A stretch of 64,000 bases of DNA. It comes from Arthrobacter russicus. GTDB lineage: Bacteria; Actinomycetota; Actinomycetes; Actinomycetales; Micrococcaceae. The notes beneath the pieces were generated by a model, which saw nothing but the letters and a program-made list of their open reading frames with translations, had not been told where the DNA came from and did not search any database. Shown in pieces: positions 44,101 to 52,608 of the stretch. The translations under genes and the position numbers were made by a program. The stretch covers positions 1-64,000 of the forward strand of contig NZ_JAVDQF010000001.1 in the NCBI RefSeq assembly GCF_031454135.1. The letters run 5' to 3'. Within the stretch, counting starts at the first letter, position 1, and the number at the start of each line of letters is the position of its first letter.

Positions 44101-45333
44101 ATGAGCACCGACCTTAGCTTCGAAGCAGCCGAACAACTCGACCTGGACGATCCGTTGCAGCAGCACCGCGATGCCTTCATCGGCAGCGATGATCCGGCGC
44201 TGGTCGCGTATCTGGACGGCAATTCGCTGGGCCGGCCGTTGCGGGCCAGTGCGGAGCGCGTCGGCAGCTTCATCGCCGAGCAGTGGGGCGGCCGGTTGAT
44301 CCGCGGTTGGGATGAGAACTGGCTGGGCTTGCCGGCCAAGATCGGCGACGATTTGGGCCGGATCATGCTCGGGGCCGCAGCCGGGCAGTGCACGATCGGC
44401 GACTCGACCACGGTCCTGCTGTACAAACTGTGCCGTGCTGCAGTGGCGGCTCGGCCCGGGCGGAACGAGATCGTGATCGATACCGACAACTTTCCGACCG
44501 ACCGGTACATCGTGCAGGGGATTGCCGCCGAATGCGGCTTGACCCTGCGTTGGATCCGGCCCGCTTACGACGGCGGGGTAACCGCTGAAGACTTGGCTGC
44601 AGTGATCGGCGAACAGACCGCCTTAGTGCTGCTCAGCCAGATCGCCTACCGGTCGGGGTATCTCGCGGACATGGCAGGGTTGACCTCGATCGCGCATGAG
44701 CATGGCGCGCTGATCCTGTGGGATCTGTGCCACTCCGCGGGCGTGCTGCCGGTGGAACTGGATGCCAGCGGAGCGGATCTGGCGGTGGGCTGCAGCTACA
44801 AATACCTCAATGGCGGTCCTGGTGCGCCGGCTTTCTGCTACGTCCGGTCCGAGCATCTGGAAACCCTGAAACAACCGATCCAGGGTTGGCTCGGCAGCGT
44901 GGACCCGTTCCAGATGGGGCCGGATTACCGCCCGGCTGCCGGGATCCGCGGATTCACCTCGGGCACCCCGCCGATTTTGGGCATGACCGCGCTGCGGGAC
45001 ATGGTCGAGCTGATCGATGCGGTGGGCATCGACGCGGTCCGGGCGAAATCGGTCGCACTGACCGACTACGCGGTGGCCTTGTACGACGGCGTGCTCGCTC
45101 CGCTGGGCGTCGAGCTGGCGTCGCCGCGGGATCCGGCCCGGCGCGGTGGCCATGTGACCATCGACCACCCGGCGTTCCGCACAGTGACTGAGCAGCTATG
45201 GGAACAAGGAATTATTCCGGATTTCCGCAACCCGGATGGCATCCGATTGGGCTTGTCCCCGTTGTCCACGAGTTTCACCGAGCTGTGGATCGGCGTGGAT
45301 GCCATCCGGGCCGCGCTGGGCACTAATCGATAG
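44101..45333 (+). CDS. kynU: Kynureninase
   Basis: 410 residues, PLP fold type I: YLDGNSLGRP, SQIAYRSGYLADM, WDLCHSAGVLPVEL (PLP aspartate) and GCSYKYLNGGPGAPAF with the Schiff-base lysine. It splits kynurenine to anthranilate and alanine. No kynA or kynB gene is adjacent. A copy of the last 32 coding bases, with a different end, recurs at 49641-49672 beyond the RHS genes, so something was inserted right behind this gene. Confidence 0.93.
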   Translation: MSTDLSFEAAEQLDLDDPLQQHRDAFIGSDDPALVAYLDGNSLGRPLRASAERVGSFIAEQWGGRLIRGWDENWLGLPAKIGDDLGRIMLGAAAGQCTIGDSTTVLLYKLCRAAVAARPGRNEIVIDTDNFPTDRYIVQGIAAECGLTLRWIRPAYDGGVTAEDLAAVIGEQTALVLLSQIAYRSGYLADMAGLTSIAHEHGALILWDLCHSAGVLPVELDASGADLAVGCSYKYLNGGPGAPAFCYVRSEHLETLKQPIQGWLGSVDPFQMGPDYRPAAGIRGFTSGTPPILGMTALRDMVELIDAVGIDAVRAKSVALTDYAVALYDGVLAPLGVELASPRDPARRGGHVTIDHPAFRTVTEQLWEQGIIPDFRNPDGIRLGLSPLSTSFTELWIGVDAIRAALGTNR

Positions 45334-45495
45334 AGGAATCGGCAACGAAAACTCGTCGGTGGGGTTCTCACAACTTTAATCTATTTTTTGGATTATAGGG
45401 TTTCGATACTGAAATTTTGTTGTTAGGCTGCTGAATATTGATTGCAGGGCACCACGCTGCTGCGACTTTGCCTACTTGTTGGGGGAACTTCCGCG

Positions 45496-46065
45496 ATGGC
45501 TGGTTTTTGGTTTCGTTCGGTGGCAGTGGTTGTTGGTTCGGCGGTGTGTCTGACCGCTTTGGCCGGCACAGCAGGAGCGGCGGATCTTCCACCTGCGCCG
45601 CCGCAGGTGGAGTATCCCGAGCCGAGCGTGTGGGAGGCCCCGTCTGAGGTTAATCGGACTCCGGTTGGCGGAGCGCCGTCGGGCGTTTGGGCTGAGACGC
45701 CGGCGCAAGGCGCGGCGACCTTGGAAGAACGCCCGGCTCCTTTATCCCGGCAGGCGCAGTCGGCTCCTTTGCGGGAGGCAGCCGCCGCTCCGGCAGCTAG
45801 TTCGCAATTGGGGGTCTTGCCGTATTACGCCCTGCATCAGATTCAGCTGACCAAAGGACTGACCGCCGCGGTGAATATGGCGACGGGCAATCTGGTTTTG
45901 GCGCATCAGAACTTGGCGATGAACGCCCCGGGCGTCGCTCCTCAGTTTTCCGAGGTCTACAACAGAACAGCCTGGACACCGTCCCCGGATCGTTGGGCGG
46001 CAACTGGCGGGGCTCCTACGGCCAGGACATCGGCGTTGCCTATAGTGCGGATCGGAATCAGGTGA
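45496..46065 (+). CDS. N-terminal fragment of a secreted RHS protein, cut by a frameshift
   Basis: About 189 residues from ATG 45496, which has GGGGGAA eight bases upstream. A signal peptide (RSVAVVVGSAVCLTALAGTAGAAD) and a Pro/Ala-rich spacer lead to the RHS entry segment GVAPQFSEVYN; the frame then derails into unrelated sequence and stops. The frame of the following RHS body would continue as NSLDTVPGSLGGNWRGSYG. The shift is explained by the tandem AACAG at 45961. The 160-bp region before the start is AT-rich with no assignable motif. Confidence 0.8.
   Translation: MAGFWFRSVAVVVGSAVCLTALAGTAGAADLPPAPPQVEYPEPSVWEAPSEVNRTPVGGAPSGVWAETPAQGAATLEERPAPLSRQAQSAPLREAAAAPAASSQLGVLPYYALHQIQLTKGLTAAVNMATGNLVLAHQNLAMNAPGVAPQFSEVYNRTAWTPSPDRWAATGGAPTARTSALPIVRIGIR
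45961..45970. repeat. 5-bp tandem duplication causing the RHS frameshift
   Basis: AACAGAACAG. Removing one AACAG restores an uninterrupted frame from the signal peptide into the RHS body (YNSLDTVPG). Could be a slipped-strand event, a true inactivating mutation, or a sequencing artefact. Confidence 0.85.
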
Positions 46066-49000
46066 CGTTCCGTGATACCTCCGGGTTCAACCAGGTCTTC
46101 ACCAAGAACGCTGATGGATCTTGGAAGTCGCCGGTCGGGTTGAAAGCCACATTGGCCACTCCGGCGGACGGGACGATGCAGGTCACCTATAACAGCTCCG
46201 GTCAGAAACTGACGTTCTCGCCAGGTGGATTCATCGTCTCTGATGTCGATCGAAACGGTATCGGCACCACCTACGCTTACACCGGCACTCAGCTGGCTTC
46301 GATCACTGATGCTGCTGGAAGAGTTTCGACGGTGACCAAGACCGGGGCTGAGACTACCGTGAAACTGCCGGACAGTCGGGTGGTCTATTACAAACGCGAT
46401 GATGCCGGACGACTGATTCAAACCGGAGTAAAATCTAATCCGGCACCGGCAACCAAGCTCGCGATCTCTAACGAATTCAGTTATGGCAGCAACGGCAAAG
46501 TTGCCTCTGCGACTTTGAACCGGGCCAACTCGTCCTATGGAACAGTCGGCGGAGTGAAGGTCACCTACAACTTCGCATACGACGAGGCCGGCAGGGCAGC
46601 ATCCGTGACGCTGCGTTCTGAAGGTGCGGACCAGAACGCACCCAAGGTATATGCCGAGCGAGTCACGAAATTCGCATACAACGATACGAACACGGTGGTG
46701 ACGGATCCGGCCGGGAAGAATTCCACGGTCAATCTCGATGCCCAGGGTCGGCAAATTTCTTCGGTGGATCAATTGGGTCGGACGAGATCCCAGGACTGGA
46801 CGGCGAATAGTGATATCCAATCGGTGACTTCGGGTTCGGCTACCGGTGGGCCAGCTGGAGACGTGACCAAGTACGAATACGATTCGCTGGGCAATCAGTC
46901 CGGTGTTTCCTTGCCGACCGGCGCCGCAGCCTCAGCCGCTTATGCACAGAACGCTGATTGCAACAACGGTGGCTCTGGCAACGCTTACCAGGTCAAGTGC
47001 GCCACCGATGCGCAGTCGAACAAATCGACATTCGCCTACGACGGACAGAACAACATGATCTCCGCCAAAGACGAGACAACCGGCGGGCAGAAATTCCAGA
47101 TCACCAGGGAAAAAGCCGACCGCAGCGTGTCCGGGGCCTTCGCCGGTATGACATGCTCCTCCACTGATGCAAACGGCAAGGTCACCACATTCGGCTACAA
47201 CACGAACGGTGATTTGACCAAAGTAACCCCACCTGCGCCCTTGAAGCCAACAACGTATACGTATGACTCAGTGAGTAGGCCGAAAACAGTCACCGATCCG
47301 CGCGGCACGAAAGTCACGTACAACTACAACGCCACCGATGCGCTTTTTTATACAAACCAGCCCTCAGCTGACGGAAACACTGCCAATGCATCTTTGGGGT
47401 TTGACGGGTTGGACCTCGATTCGTCCAATAGGTACAACTACTCCGATAGCACTTATCCCAGTCCGACCGGCCGGGGAGCCACGGAGCAACGGTTCACGAG
47501 GTTCAATATTTTCGGGGATCCGCAAGGCCCGCGGATCTACCGTTACAACAGCCAACCGGATTTGGATAAGTCGGCAACCCCAGACGCGAATGGCAATCTC
47601 GCCGATTTTTGGGGCAACTATGGCGAGGGTGGATACGACTACCTTGGCGGGTATGGTCGGGATGCGGCGAATCAACTGACCAATGCGGGAACAGCCTCGT
47701 CCCGGAGCTGCACGGCGGCGAGCCCTGCTCCTGCGGGATCGGATTGCATTGCTTACGAGTACAACAGCGCCGGGTCAGTGACCAGCCAGGTTTTCCCGGG
47801 TGGCGCGAAGAAGACCACAACTTATGACATCTCCCAGCGTCCCACGCGGAGCACCGTCAAGGACGCGACCGGCGCGGTGGTTTACGACGTCGGCTATGTT
47901 TTCAAAGACGTCGCAGGCACTGATCGTGGACTGTTGCAGACCAAAACCTCTTATGTCGAAGAAGGCGTCGCTGCTGGCGCGGTATCGACCTATGCCTATG
48001 ATTCGAAGAACCAACTCATCAATGCCACCGAGCAGACCGGGGCAACGGTGAGTGCCTCGTGGGCTTATGAATACGATCCTGCGGGCAATCGAATCAAGAC
48101 TGTCACCACGGGTGCCTCCGGTTCGCCGGCGGAGACCAAAACATATTCTTTCAACGACGCGAACCAGATCACCGCTTCCTCAGCCAAGCCTTCGGGTTGG
48201 ATCTATGACGAGGCCGGGAACATGACCGCGAATCCGGAAAGCAGCACCCAGTTCGCTTGCAACACTCGAAACGGCGCCCGGAACATTACCAAAAATGGGA
48301 CTGAAACGAAGTACCAGTACATGGGCCAGGGAAACACCAACCGAGGCGAGAACGGGACGGTGAAGGAATACCAGACCCAGCTCGGTTTGGAGATGACCGT
48401 GGACGGGAACGAGAAGACAACCTATTTTCGGGATCCGAACGGGAACATTCTCTCTAAAAATACCGGAAGCACGCGTATCTACTACGTCACCGACGCTCAA
48501 GGTTCAGTCATCGCCCTGTTGGACAGCGCTGGCAAAAAGGTCGGCGGCTACTCATACGACCCCTACGGAGTAGGCCGTACGGTCACACCGGGTGCGGCAG
48601 AAACCAACACGCTTCGCTACATCGGAGGGATCTACGACAGCGCAACCGGACTCTATAAACTCGGCGCCCGCTACTACGACCCGGCCCTGGGTCGCTTCAC
48701 CCAACAAGACCCCTCCGGGCAAGAAGCCAACCCCTACACCTACGCGGTCAACAATCCGATCAACAACTCAGACCCCAGCGGGTTGCTGACGGCAGGTAGT
48801 GCCGTAGGCTTCGGTATCGGATTTGCGTTTACCGCAGTCATCACTGGAGCCTTTTGTGCCGCTACTCTAGGTGGTTGCGGTTTTGTTGCTGCTGCCGCTA
48901 TCGGCGCAGTAGCGGGCGGAGTCGGAGGATTTACCGGTGGCGCTGTAGCAGCAAAAATTGATGGAGGAGATGTGAGAACTGGAGCCTTTACCGGAGGACT

Positions 49001-49073
49001 ATTTGGAGCCTATACTGGCGGATTAGGCCGATCTGGATCTTTCCTCGATGGAATTTCTGCACTATTTTCTTAG
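45993..49073 (+). CDS. RHS repeat-associated core protein body with short glycine-rich tip
   Basis: About 1026 residues in frame. Many YD repeats (for example YDEAGR, YDSLGN, YDQ-like units) lead to the RHS core end ARYYDPALGRFTQQDPSG and PINNSDPSGL. The remaining 95-residue tip is glycine/alanine-rich and hydrophobic (AAAAIGAVAGGVGGFTGG), unlike a folded nuclease tip; it could be membrane-active or a truncated pre-toxin region. RHS proteins deliver polymorphic toxins to competitors. Without a working 5' end this body may be silent unless the frameshift is reversible. The TTG used here is only the first usable codon. Confidence 0.8.
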   Translation: MGGNWRGSYGQDIGVAYSADRNQVTFRDTSGFNQVFTKNADGSWKSPVGLKATLATPADGTMQVTYNSSGQKLTFSPGGFIVSDVDRNGIGTTYAYTGTQLASITDAAGRVSTVTKTGAETTVKLPDSRVVYYKRDDAGRLIQTGVKSNPAPATKLAISNEFSYGSNGKVASATLNRANSSYGTVGGVKVTYNFAYDEAGRAASVTLRSEGADQNAPKVYAERVTKFAYNDTNTVVTDPAGKNSTVNLDAQGRQISSVDQLGRTRSQDWTANSDIQSVTSGSATGGPAGDVTKYEYDSLGNQSGVSLPTGAAASAAYAQNADCNNGGSGNAYQVKCATDAQSNKSTFAYDGQNNMISAKDETTGGQKFQITREKADRSVSGAFAGMTCSSTDANGKVTTFGYNTNGDLTKVTPPAPLKPTTYTYDSVSRPKTVTDPRGTKVTYNYNATDALFYTNQPSADGNTANASLGFDGLDLDSSNRYNYSDSTYPSPTGRGATEQRFTRFNIFGDPQGPRIYRYNSQPDLDKSATPDANGNLADFWGNYGEGGYDYLGGYGRDAANQLTNAGTASSRSCTAASPAPAGSDCIAYEYNSAGSVTSQVFPGGAKKTTTYDISQRPTRSTVKDATGAVVYDVGYVFKDVAGTDRGLLQTKTSYVEEGVAAGAVSTYAYDSKNQLINATEQTGATVSASWAYEYDPAGNRIKTVTTGASGSPAETKTYSFNDANQITASSAKPSGWIYDEAGNMTANPESSTQFACNTRNGARNITKNGTETKYQYMGQGNTNRGENGTVKEYQTQLGLEMTVDGNEKTTYFRDPNGNILSKNTGSTRIYYVTDAQGSVIALLDSAGKKVGGYSYDPYGVGRTVTPGAAETNTLRYIGGIYDSATGLYKLGARYYDPALGRFTQQDPSGQEANPYTYAVNNPINNSDPSGLLTAGSAVGFGIGFAFTAVITGAFCAATLGGCGFVAAAAIGAVAGGVGGFTGGAVAAKIDGGDVRTGAFTGGLFGAYTGGLGRSGSFLDGISALFS

Positions 49074-49081
49074 GATATAAA

Positions 49082-49312
49082 TTGATTAAAAAGCCCGCAA
49101 CAATTGCCTTCTTAGCTGCCGGAATTGCGGCCACGGTTTTGATCGGATTATTTTTTGGGTGGGAGAAGTCTCTTTACGCGATCGTTGGCGTAGGAGTTGG
49201 CCTCGGTGCTTTTGTTGGAATTTCTGCAGGAAATCGAAGTGCGAAAAAAACTGACGAGTATAGAGAAAATTTGATTCGTAAAAAATCTCCAGATCGAAAT
49301 AATGATGCTTAA
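49082..49312 (+). CDS. Small two-helix membrane protein, candidate immunity protein
   Basis: 76 residues. Two membrane helices (AFLAAGIAATVLIGLFFGW and YAIVGVGVGLGAFVG) and a basic C-terminal tail (KKTDEYRENLIRKK). Low-GC composition differs from the genome. TTG start; AGGA overlaps the RHS stop eight bases upstream, so translation is coupled. The position directly behind an RHS tip is where immunity genes sit; a membrane immunity protein would suit a membrane-active tip. No family recognised. Confidence 0.65.
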   Translation: MIKKPATIAFLAAGIAATVLIGLFFGWEKSLYAIVGVGVGLGAFVGISAGNRSAKKTDEYRENLIRKKSPDRNNDA

Positions 49313-49598
49313 CTGATTTATCGTCTAAATTAAATACAATTAGTCTCGGATGCCAACGTGAGAAAAATGTCCAACAAAAGGTTTACACTCGCGTTCTTTG
49401 CATAACAAAGTCAACTGATGTCCACGATTCGGATGACAAACAGTCAGAGTAGATGAGCTGTGGTTGGCTATTTCATGAAGAATTCGGCAACGGTGCGATT
49501 AAATTCTGTCCGGGTTACAACCGCTCTACCAAAGAGCAGTAACACAAGAACGATGTACTCAGCGGCATGACCGGACTACTTACGACTGAAGAACTTGT

Positions 49599-49648
49599 CC
49601 GGAGGCTGCAGCTCGGCGGTGCTGATGGCTTCGGAAGCGGGGCGTGGA
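49599..49648. repeat. 50-bp copy of the GNAT gene in the upstream gap
   Basis: Identical to 50269-50318 of the downstream GNAT gene except one base (T/C). It ends in GGCGTGGA, shared with the kynU fragment that starts there. The rest of the 430-bp gap 49313-49742 is AT-rich at first (49313-49500) with no motif I can name. Confidence 0.92.
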
Positions 49649-49682
49649 TGCCATCCAGGCCGCTCTGGGCACAGAGCAGTAA
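49641..49682 (+). pseudogene. Remnant of the kynU 3' end
   Basis: GTG GAT GCC ATC CAG GCC GCT CTG GGC and on to TAA reads VDAIQAALGTEQ-stop, against VDAIRAALGTNR-stop in intact kynU; 30 of 32 bases match 45292-45323. Too short for function; marks a rearrangement of the kynU-GNAT interval. Confidence 0.75.
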
Positions 49683-49691
49683 GCGAACTCC

Positions 49692-49721
49692 GAAGACTAA
49701 TAGCGTGAAGACTAATAACGT
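49692..49721. repeat. Tandem 15-bp repeat before the GNAT gene
   Basis: GAAGACTAATAGCGT followed by GAAGACTAATAACGT. Each holds a TAATAG/TAATAA that could act as a -10 box; the second is 22 bases before the GNAT start. Confidence 0.8.
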
Positions 49722-49742
49722 CAGGGACGAAAGGCCGTGGGT

Positions 49743-50393
49743 ATGGAACTGGACTCGGCGATCAGCGGTTGGGTGCATGGTTGGGCGCATTCGAGGCGGA
49801 GCGGCTGGCCGGAGCCGATGGCCGGTGGCTTCTCGATTGCCGTGCACAACGCGAAAGAAGCGACGCGCTACGTTCTCCAAGACGGCAATCCGGATCGAAT
49901 TCGGGCGCTGGCTGCGGCGGTATCTCAGGAGCTGAACTGGATCAAGGCTCCGGGTACTGAGGCAGGGCTGCGCGATTGTTTCCCCGAAGGTTGGCAGTTC
50001 GGCCCACCCCTGTTCCTGATGGGCACAGGGCTTTCCGCAGTGCCGTCGGAACTGCAGTTGTTGCCGCCCGGTTATCGGCTGTTCGTCGAGCCTGAGGCCA
50101 ATGCCCGCCAGGTCTGGATCACGGACCACGACGGCGCGCCTGCCGCACGGGGCCGAATCGGCATCGCGGGCGGGGTCGCCGTGGCGGACCAGATCGTCAC
50201 GGAAACCGCACATCGACGTCGGGGGCTGGGGCGGGCGATGATGAACTCCTTGGCCGCCGAGGCGGTTGCCGGAGGCTGCAGCTCGGCGGTGCTGATGGCC
50301 TCGGAAGCGGGGCGTGGACTCTATTCCGCCTTGGGTTGGGAACTGCTGAGCCCGTTCGTCGAGGTCTGCTACCGCTCGGCACCGAGTTCGTAG
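49743..50393 (+). CDS. GNAT family N-acetyltransferase
   Basis: 216 residues. The acetyl-CoA binding motif A is visible as VTETAHRRRGLGRAMMNSL (R-x-x-G-x-G/A) followed by VLMASEAGRGLYSALGW. The N-terminal 100 residues are of unrecognised type. Substrate unknown. ATG 49743 preferred for AAAGG eight bases before it; GTG 49737 is possible. It converges on the isocyanide synthase gene and overlaps it by 25 bases. Confidence 0.85.
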   Translation: MELDSAISGWVHGWAHSRRSGWPEPMAGGFSIAVHNAKEATRYVLQDGNPDRIRALAAAVSQELNWIKAPGTEAGLRDCFPEGWQFGPPLFLMGTGLSAVPSELQLLPPGYRLFVEPEANARQVWITDHDGAPAARGRIGIAGGVAVADQIVTETAHRRRGLGRAMMNSLAAEAVAGGCSSAVLMASEAGRGLYSALGWELLSPFVEVCYRSAPSS

Positions 50394-51301
50394 AAATCCG
50401 GCCGACCGTGCCGCAAGCGCAACTGGGCATCCGCCGGGACCGCATCGCGGCGGAGCAGTTTGAGGCTGCCATCGGCCAGCTTCAGCGGCGCGGAATGCCA
50501 CGGGGTGGTCCACACCGAATCGGAATCCAGCAAGCGCAGGCCGAACTTCTCCGAATCCGGCGGTTGCGGATGGATTGAAAGCCGCACCGCCTCCGGGAAT
50601 TCTTCTGCGACGATGCCGCCCCAGGCCATGCTGCGTTGCAACACCTGGTAAGCCCGACGTCGGCAATCACGTTGCAGTGCCGAACGCGTGCCTTGGTGGT
50701 CTACCGAGTCGTCGACCAGGAATCTGATGATGCCCCGGTAAAGCGTGGCCAGCGTCGGATCGGCGCGCACTTGGCCGCGGAGTTCGTCAAGGCCGGGACC
50801 GTACTGCTCGATGATCGCTTGCCGGCGGGGTTGCTCCATCCGGCCCGGGTAACGGTCGCGGAGCGAAAAGAACACCAAGTGCTTCAGGCCTTCAGCCTCT
50901 GCGGTTTGCCGTAGGTCGTCGAAATAGGCGTCGATGGCATCCTGGTCTACGCCGATCGCGTCGGCGAAAATATGCCCGTCACTACAGATCGCCAAGCTCA
51001 CGCCAGCCGGATGCACCGCCTCGATCTGCGCGCACAAAGCATTGAGGAATCGCAGCGAAGCGCGTTCTCCGGCGTCGGGCAGTGCGCCCATCACCTTCGC
51101 TGGATTGGGGGATTTGCAAGGAAACCCGGGCAGCGCGAAGAGCAGCCGGCGGTCGGTGCCGGCCACCTCTCCGAGCGCTTCGAGAATCCGCGGAAAGTCC
51201 GCCGGGCGGCTGGACCCGCGCGGCTCGGCGGTGCGCCGGTACGGCAACAACAGCTCCAGGATCCGGTGGGCCGGGGATCGGACGGCGGCCACTGCGGTCA
51301 T
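50369..51301 (-). CDS. Isocyanide synthase family protein (PvcA/Dit1-like)
   Basis: 310 residues. LLFALPGFPCKSPNPAKVMG is the near-diagnostic opening of the PvcA/IsnA/Dit1 family, followed by LAICSDGHIFADAIGV, SLRDRYPGRMEQ and SIHPQ. PvcA enzymes convert the amino group of L-Tyr or L-Trp to an isonitrile using ribulose-5-phosphate; yeast Dit1 begins dityrosine synthesis. ATG overlaps the P450 stop by 4 bases (ATGA). Last gene of a copper/metallophore operon, which suggests the isonitrile product binds metal. No isonitrile-tailoring Fe/2OG gene (pvcB) is present; the P450 takes that place. Confidence 0.88.
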   Translation of the reverse strand: MTAVAAVRSPAHRILELLLPYRRTAEPRGSSRPADFPRILEALGEVAGTDRRLLFALPGFPCKSPNPAKVMGALPDAGERASLRFLNALCAQIEAVHPAGVSLAICSDGHIFADAIGVDQDAIDAYFDDLRQTAEAEGLKHLVFFSLRDRYPGRMEQPRRQAIIEQYGPGLDELRGQVRADPTLATLYRGIIRFLVDDSVDHQGTRSALQRDCRRRAYQVLQRSMAWGGIVAEEFPEAVRLSIHPQPPDSEKFGLRLLDSDSVWTTPWHSAPLKLADGSLKLLRRDAVPADAQLRLRHGRPDFYELGAER

Positions 51302-52608
51302 CGACGCAGCTCCCGGTAGCTCACGGGAAGGCTTTTCAGGCCTCGCGTCAACACCGCGGCAATCCACGATGGCGGTTCGGCGGAGGAGTCCAGGGCGAGC
51401 CCCTCGAGCCGGTCGAAAAGCCTGCCCAGGCCCCAGGCCAATTGGCTCCGGGCCAAGGCCGCGCCAGGGCAATAGTGCGGGCCGGCACTGAAACCGAAGT
51501 GACTGCTGCGCCGTTGCCGGCTGGATTTGAGCTGCGCAACGGATTCGGACCGCCCGCCGAAATCCAGCCGGTCGCCGCCGGGCAAGTCCCGATTGGCCGC
51601 ATTCAGCGCGACGATCACCGAATCACCCGCGGGGATCCGGGTTCCCCGAAAATCCGTGTCGACCGTGAAGAAGCGCCAAGTGGCCAGGGCGAAAGCTCCG
51701 TCGTAACGGATCAATTCATCGATCCACAGCGACCGCGCCTCCGGCCGGGAGACGAAATCGGCCCGGGCTTCCGGGTGCTGCAACAAGGCCAGCATCGAGG
51801 TCGACAGCTGGTGGGTCACCGGTTCCTGACCGGCCACCAAAAGCTGAAAGACCAACGAGGACAGCTGGTCTGCGCTCAAGCTCCCGGCAGCCTGTGCCCG
51901 GACCAAACGGGCCAGCAGCCCGGAGCGTTCCGGCCGGGCGGCGTCAGCGACCACTTCGGCGATGTACGCCTCGAGCTCCCGCAAGAGCCGTTCATACTCG
52001 GGACGCCAAGGGTCGTCCGGTCCGACCGGCTGCACCACCTTGCCCCAAGCGGGGTCGAAGCCGTCGGCGAGCCGGGGCGGCAAACCGATCGCGAGCGAAA
52101 GCACCCGGAAAGGCAGCAGCGCCATGTATTCCGGAACCAAATCCAGGCCTCCGGAATCGGGGAAGCCATCGATGAGCTGATCGGCGTGATCCGCTATCCG
52201 GCCTTCCAATTCCGTTGCTGCGCGCGCGGAGAACGCGGGCAGGATCAGTTTCCGCATCCGGGCATGCACTTCGCCGTCCTGGTGCAGCAGATGCGACTGC
52301 AAACGGGTGTGCTGCGGTTCCGGCATGATCGAGGCTTTGGCCCGCCATCGCGGATTGCCGACGTCGTGGTTCTTCCGGATGTCCGGATGCTGCAGGAGTT
52401 CAGCGGCGGCGTCCGCCCCGGTGACCAGCCAGGCGTTGACCCCGCTGGGGAAGCGTACCCGGTGCACCTGCCCGTTCCTGGTAAGGTGCTGGAACACCCG
52501 GTAGGGATCCTGGACGTAGGCTGCGCCGAACAGCTGCACCGCGCCTTCGGCATCCCGTTCGAACGGCTCAGCGCGATCGGCTCCGAGCCCGGTCACCGGG
52601 CAGCTCAT
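51298..52608 (-). CDS. Cytochrome P450, partner of the isocyanide synthase
   Basis: 436 residues. Heme motif FGFSAGPHYCPGAA, K-helix region DELIRYDG, and an I-helix LLVAGQEPVTHQL in place of AGxDT. No membrane anchor, so a soluble bacterial P450. By analogy with yeast Dit1/Dit2 and fungal xanthocillin XanB/XanG, where an isocyanide-synthase-family enzyme is followed by a P450 that couples two tyrosine-derived units, it may dimerise the product. ATG overlaps the copper ATPase stop by 4 bases. Confidence 0.88.
   Translation of the reverse strand: MSCPVTGLGADRAEPFERDAEGAVQLFGAAYVQDPYRVFQHLTRNGQVHRVRFPSGVNAWLVTGADAAAELLQHPDIRKNHDVGNPRWRAKASIMPEPQHTRLQSHLLHQDGEVHARMRKLILPAFSARAATELEGRIADHADQLIDGFPDSGGLDLVPEYMALLPFRVLSLAIGLPPRLADGFDPAWGKVVQPVGPDDPWRPEYERLLRELEAYIAEVVADAARPERSGLLARLVRAQAAGSLSADQLSSLVFQLLVAGQEPVTHQLSTSMLALLQHPEARADFVSRPEARSLWIDELIRYDGAFALATWRFFTVDTDFRGTRIPAGDSVIVALNAANRDLPGGDRLDFGGRSESVAQLKSSRQRRSSHFGFSAGPHYCPGAALARSQLAWGLGRLFDRLEGLALDSSAEPPSWIAAVLTRGLKSLPVSYRELRR

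Noticed and set aside
45957-46820. 287-codon minus-strand frame over the RHS body
   Set aside because: Antisense to YD repeats; repeat-derived frame without its own features.
50369-51301. Siderophore NRPS cluster
   Set aside because: Apart from the isocyanide synthase and P450 there are no adenylation, condensation or carrier domains in the 10 kb operon.
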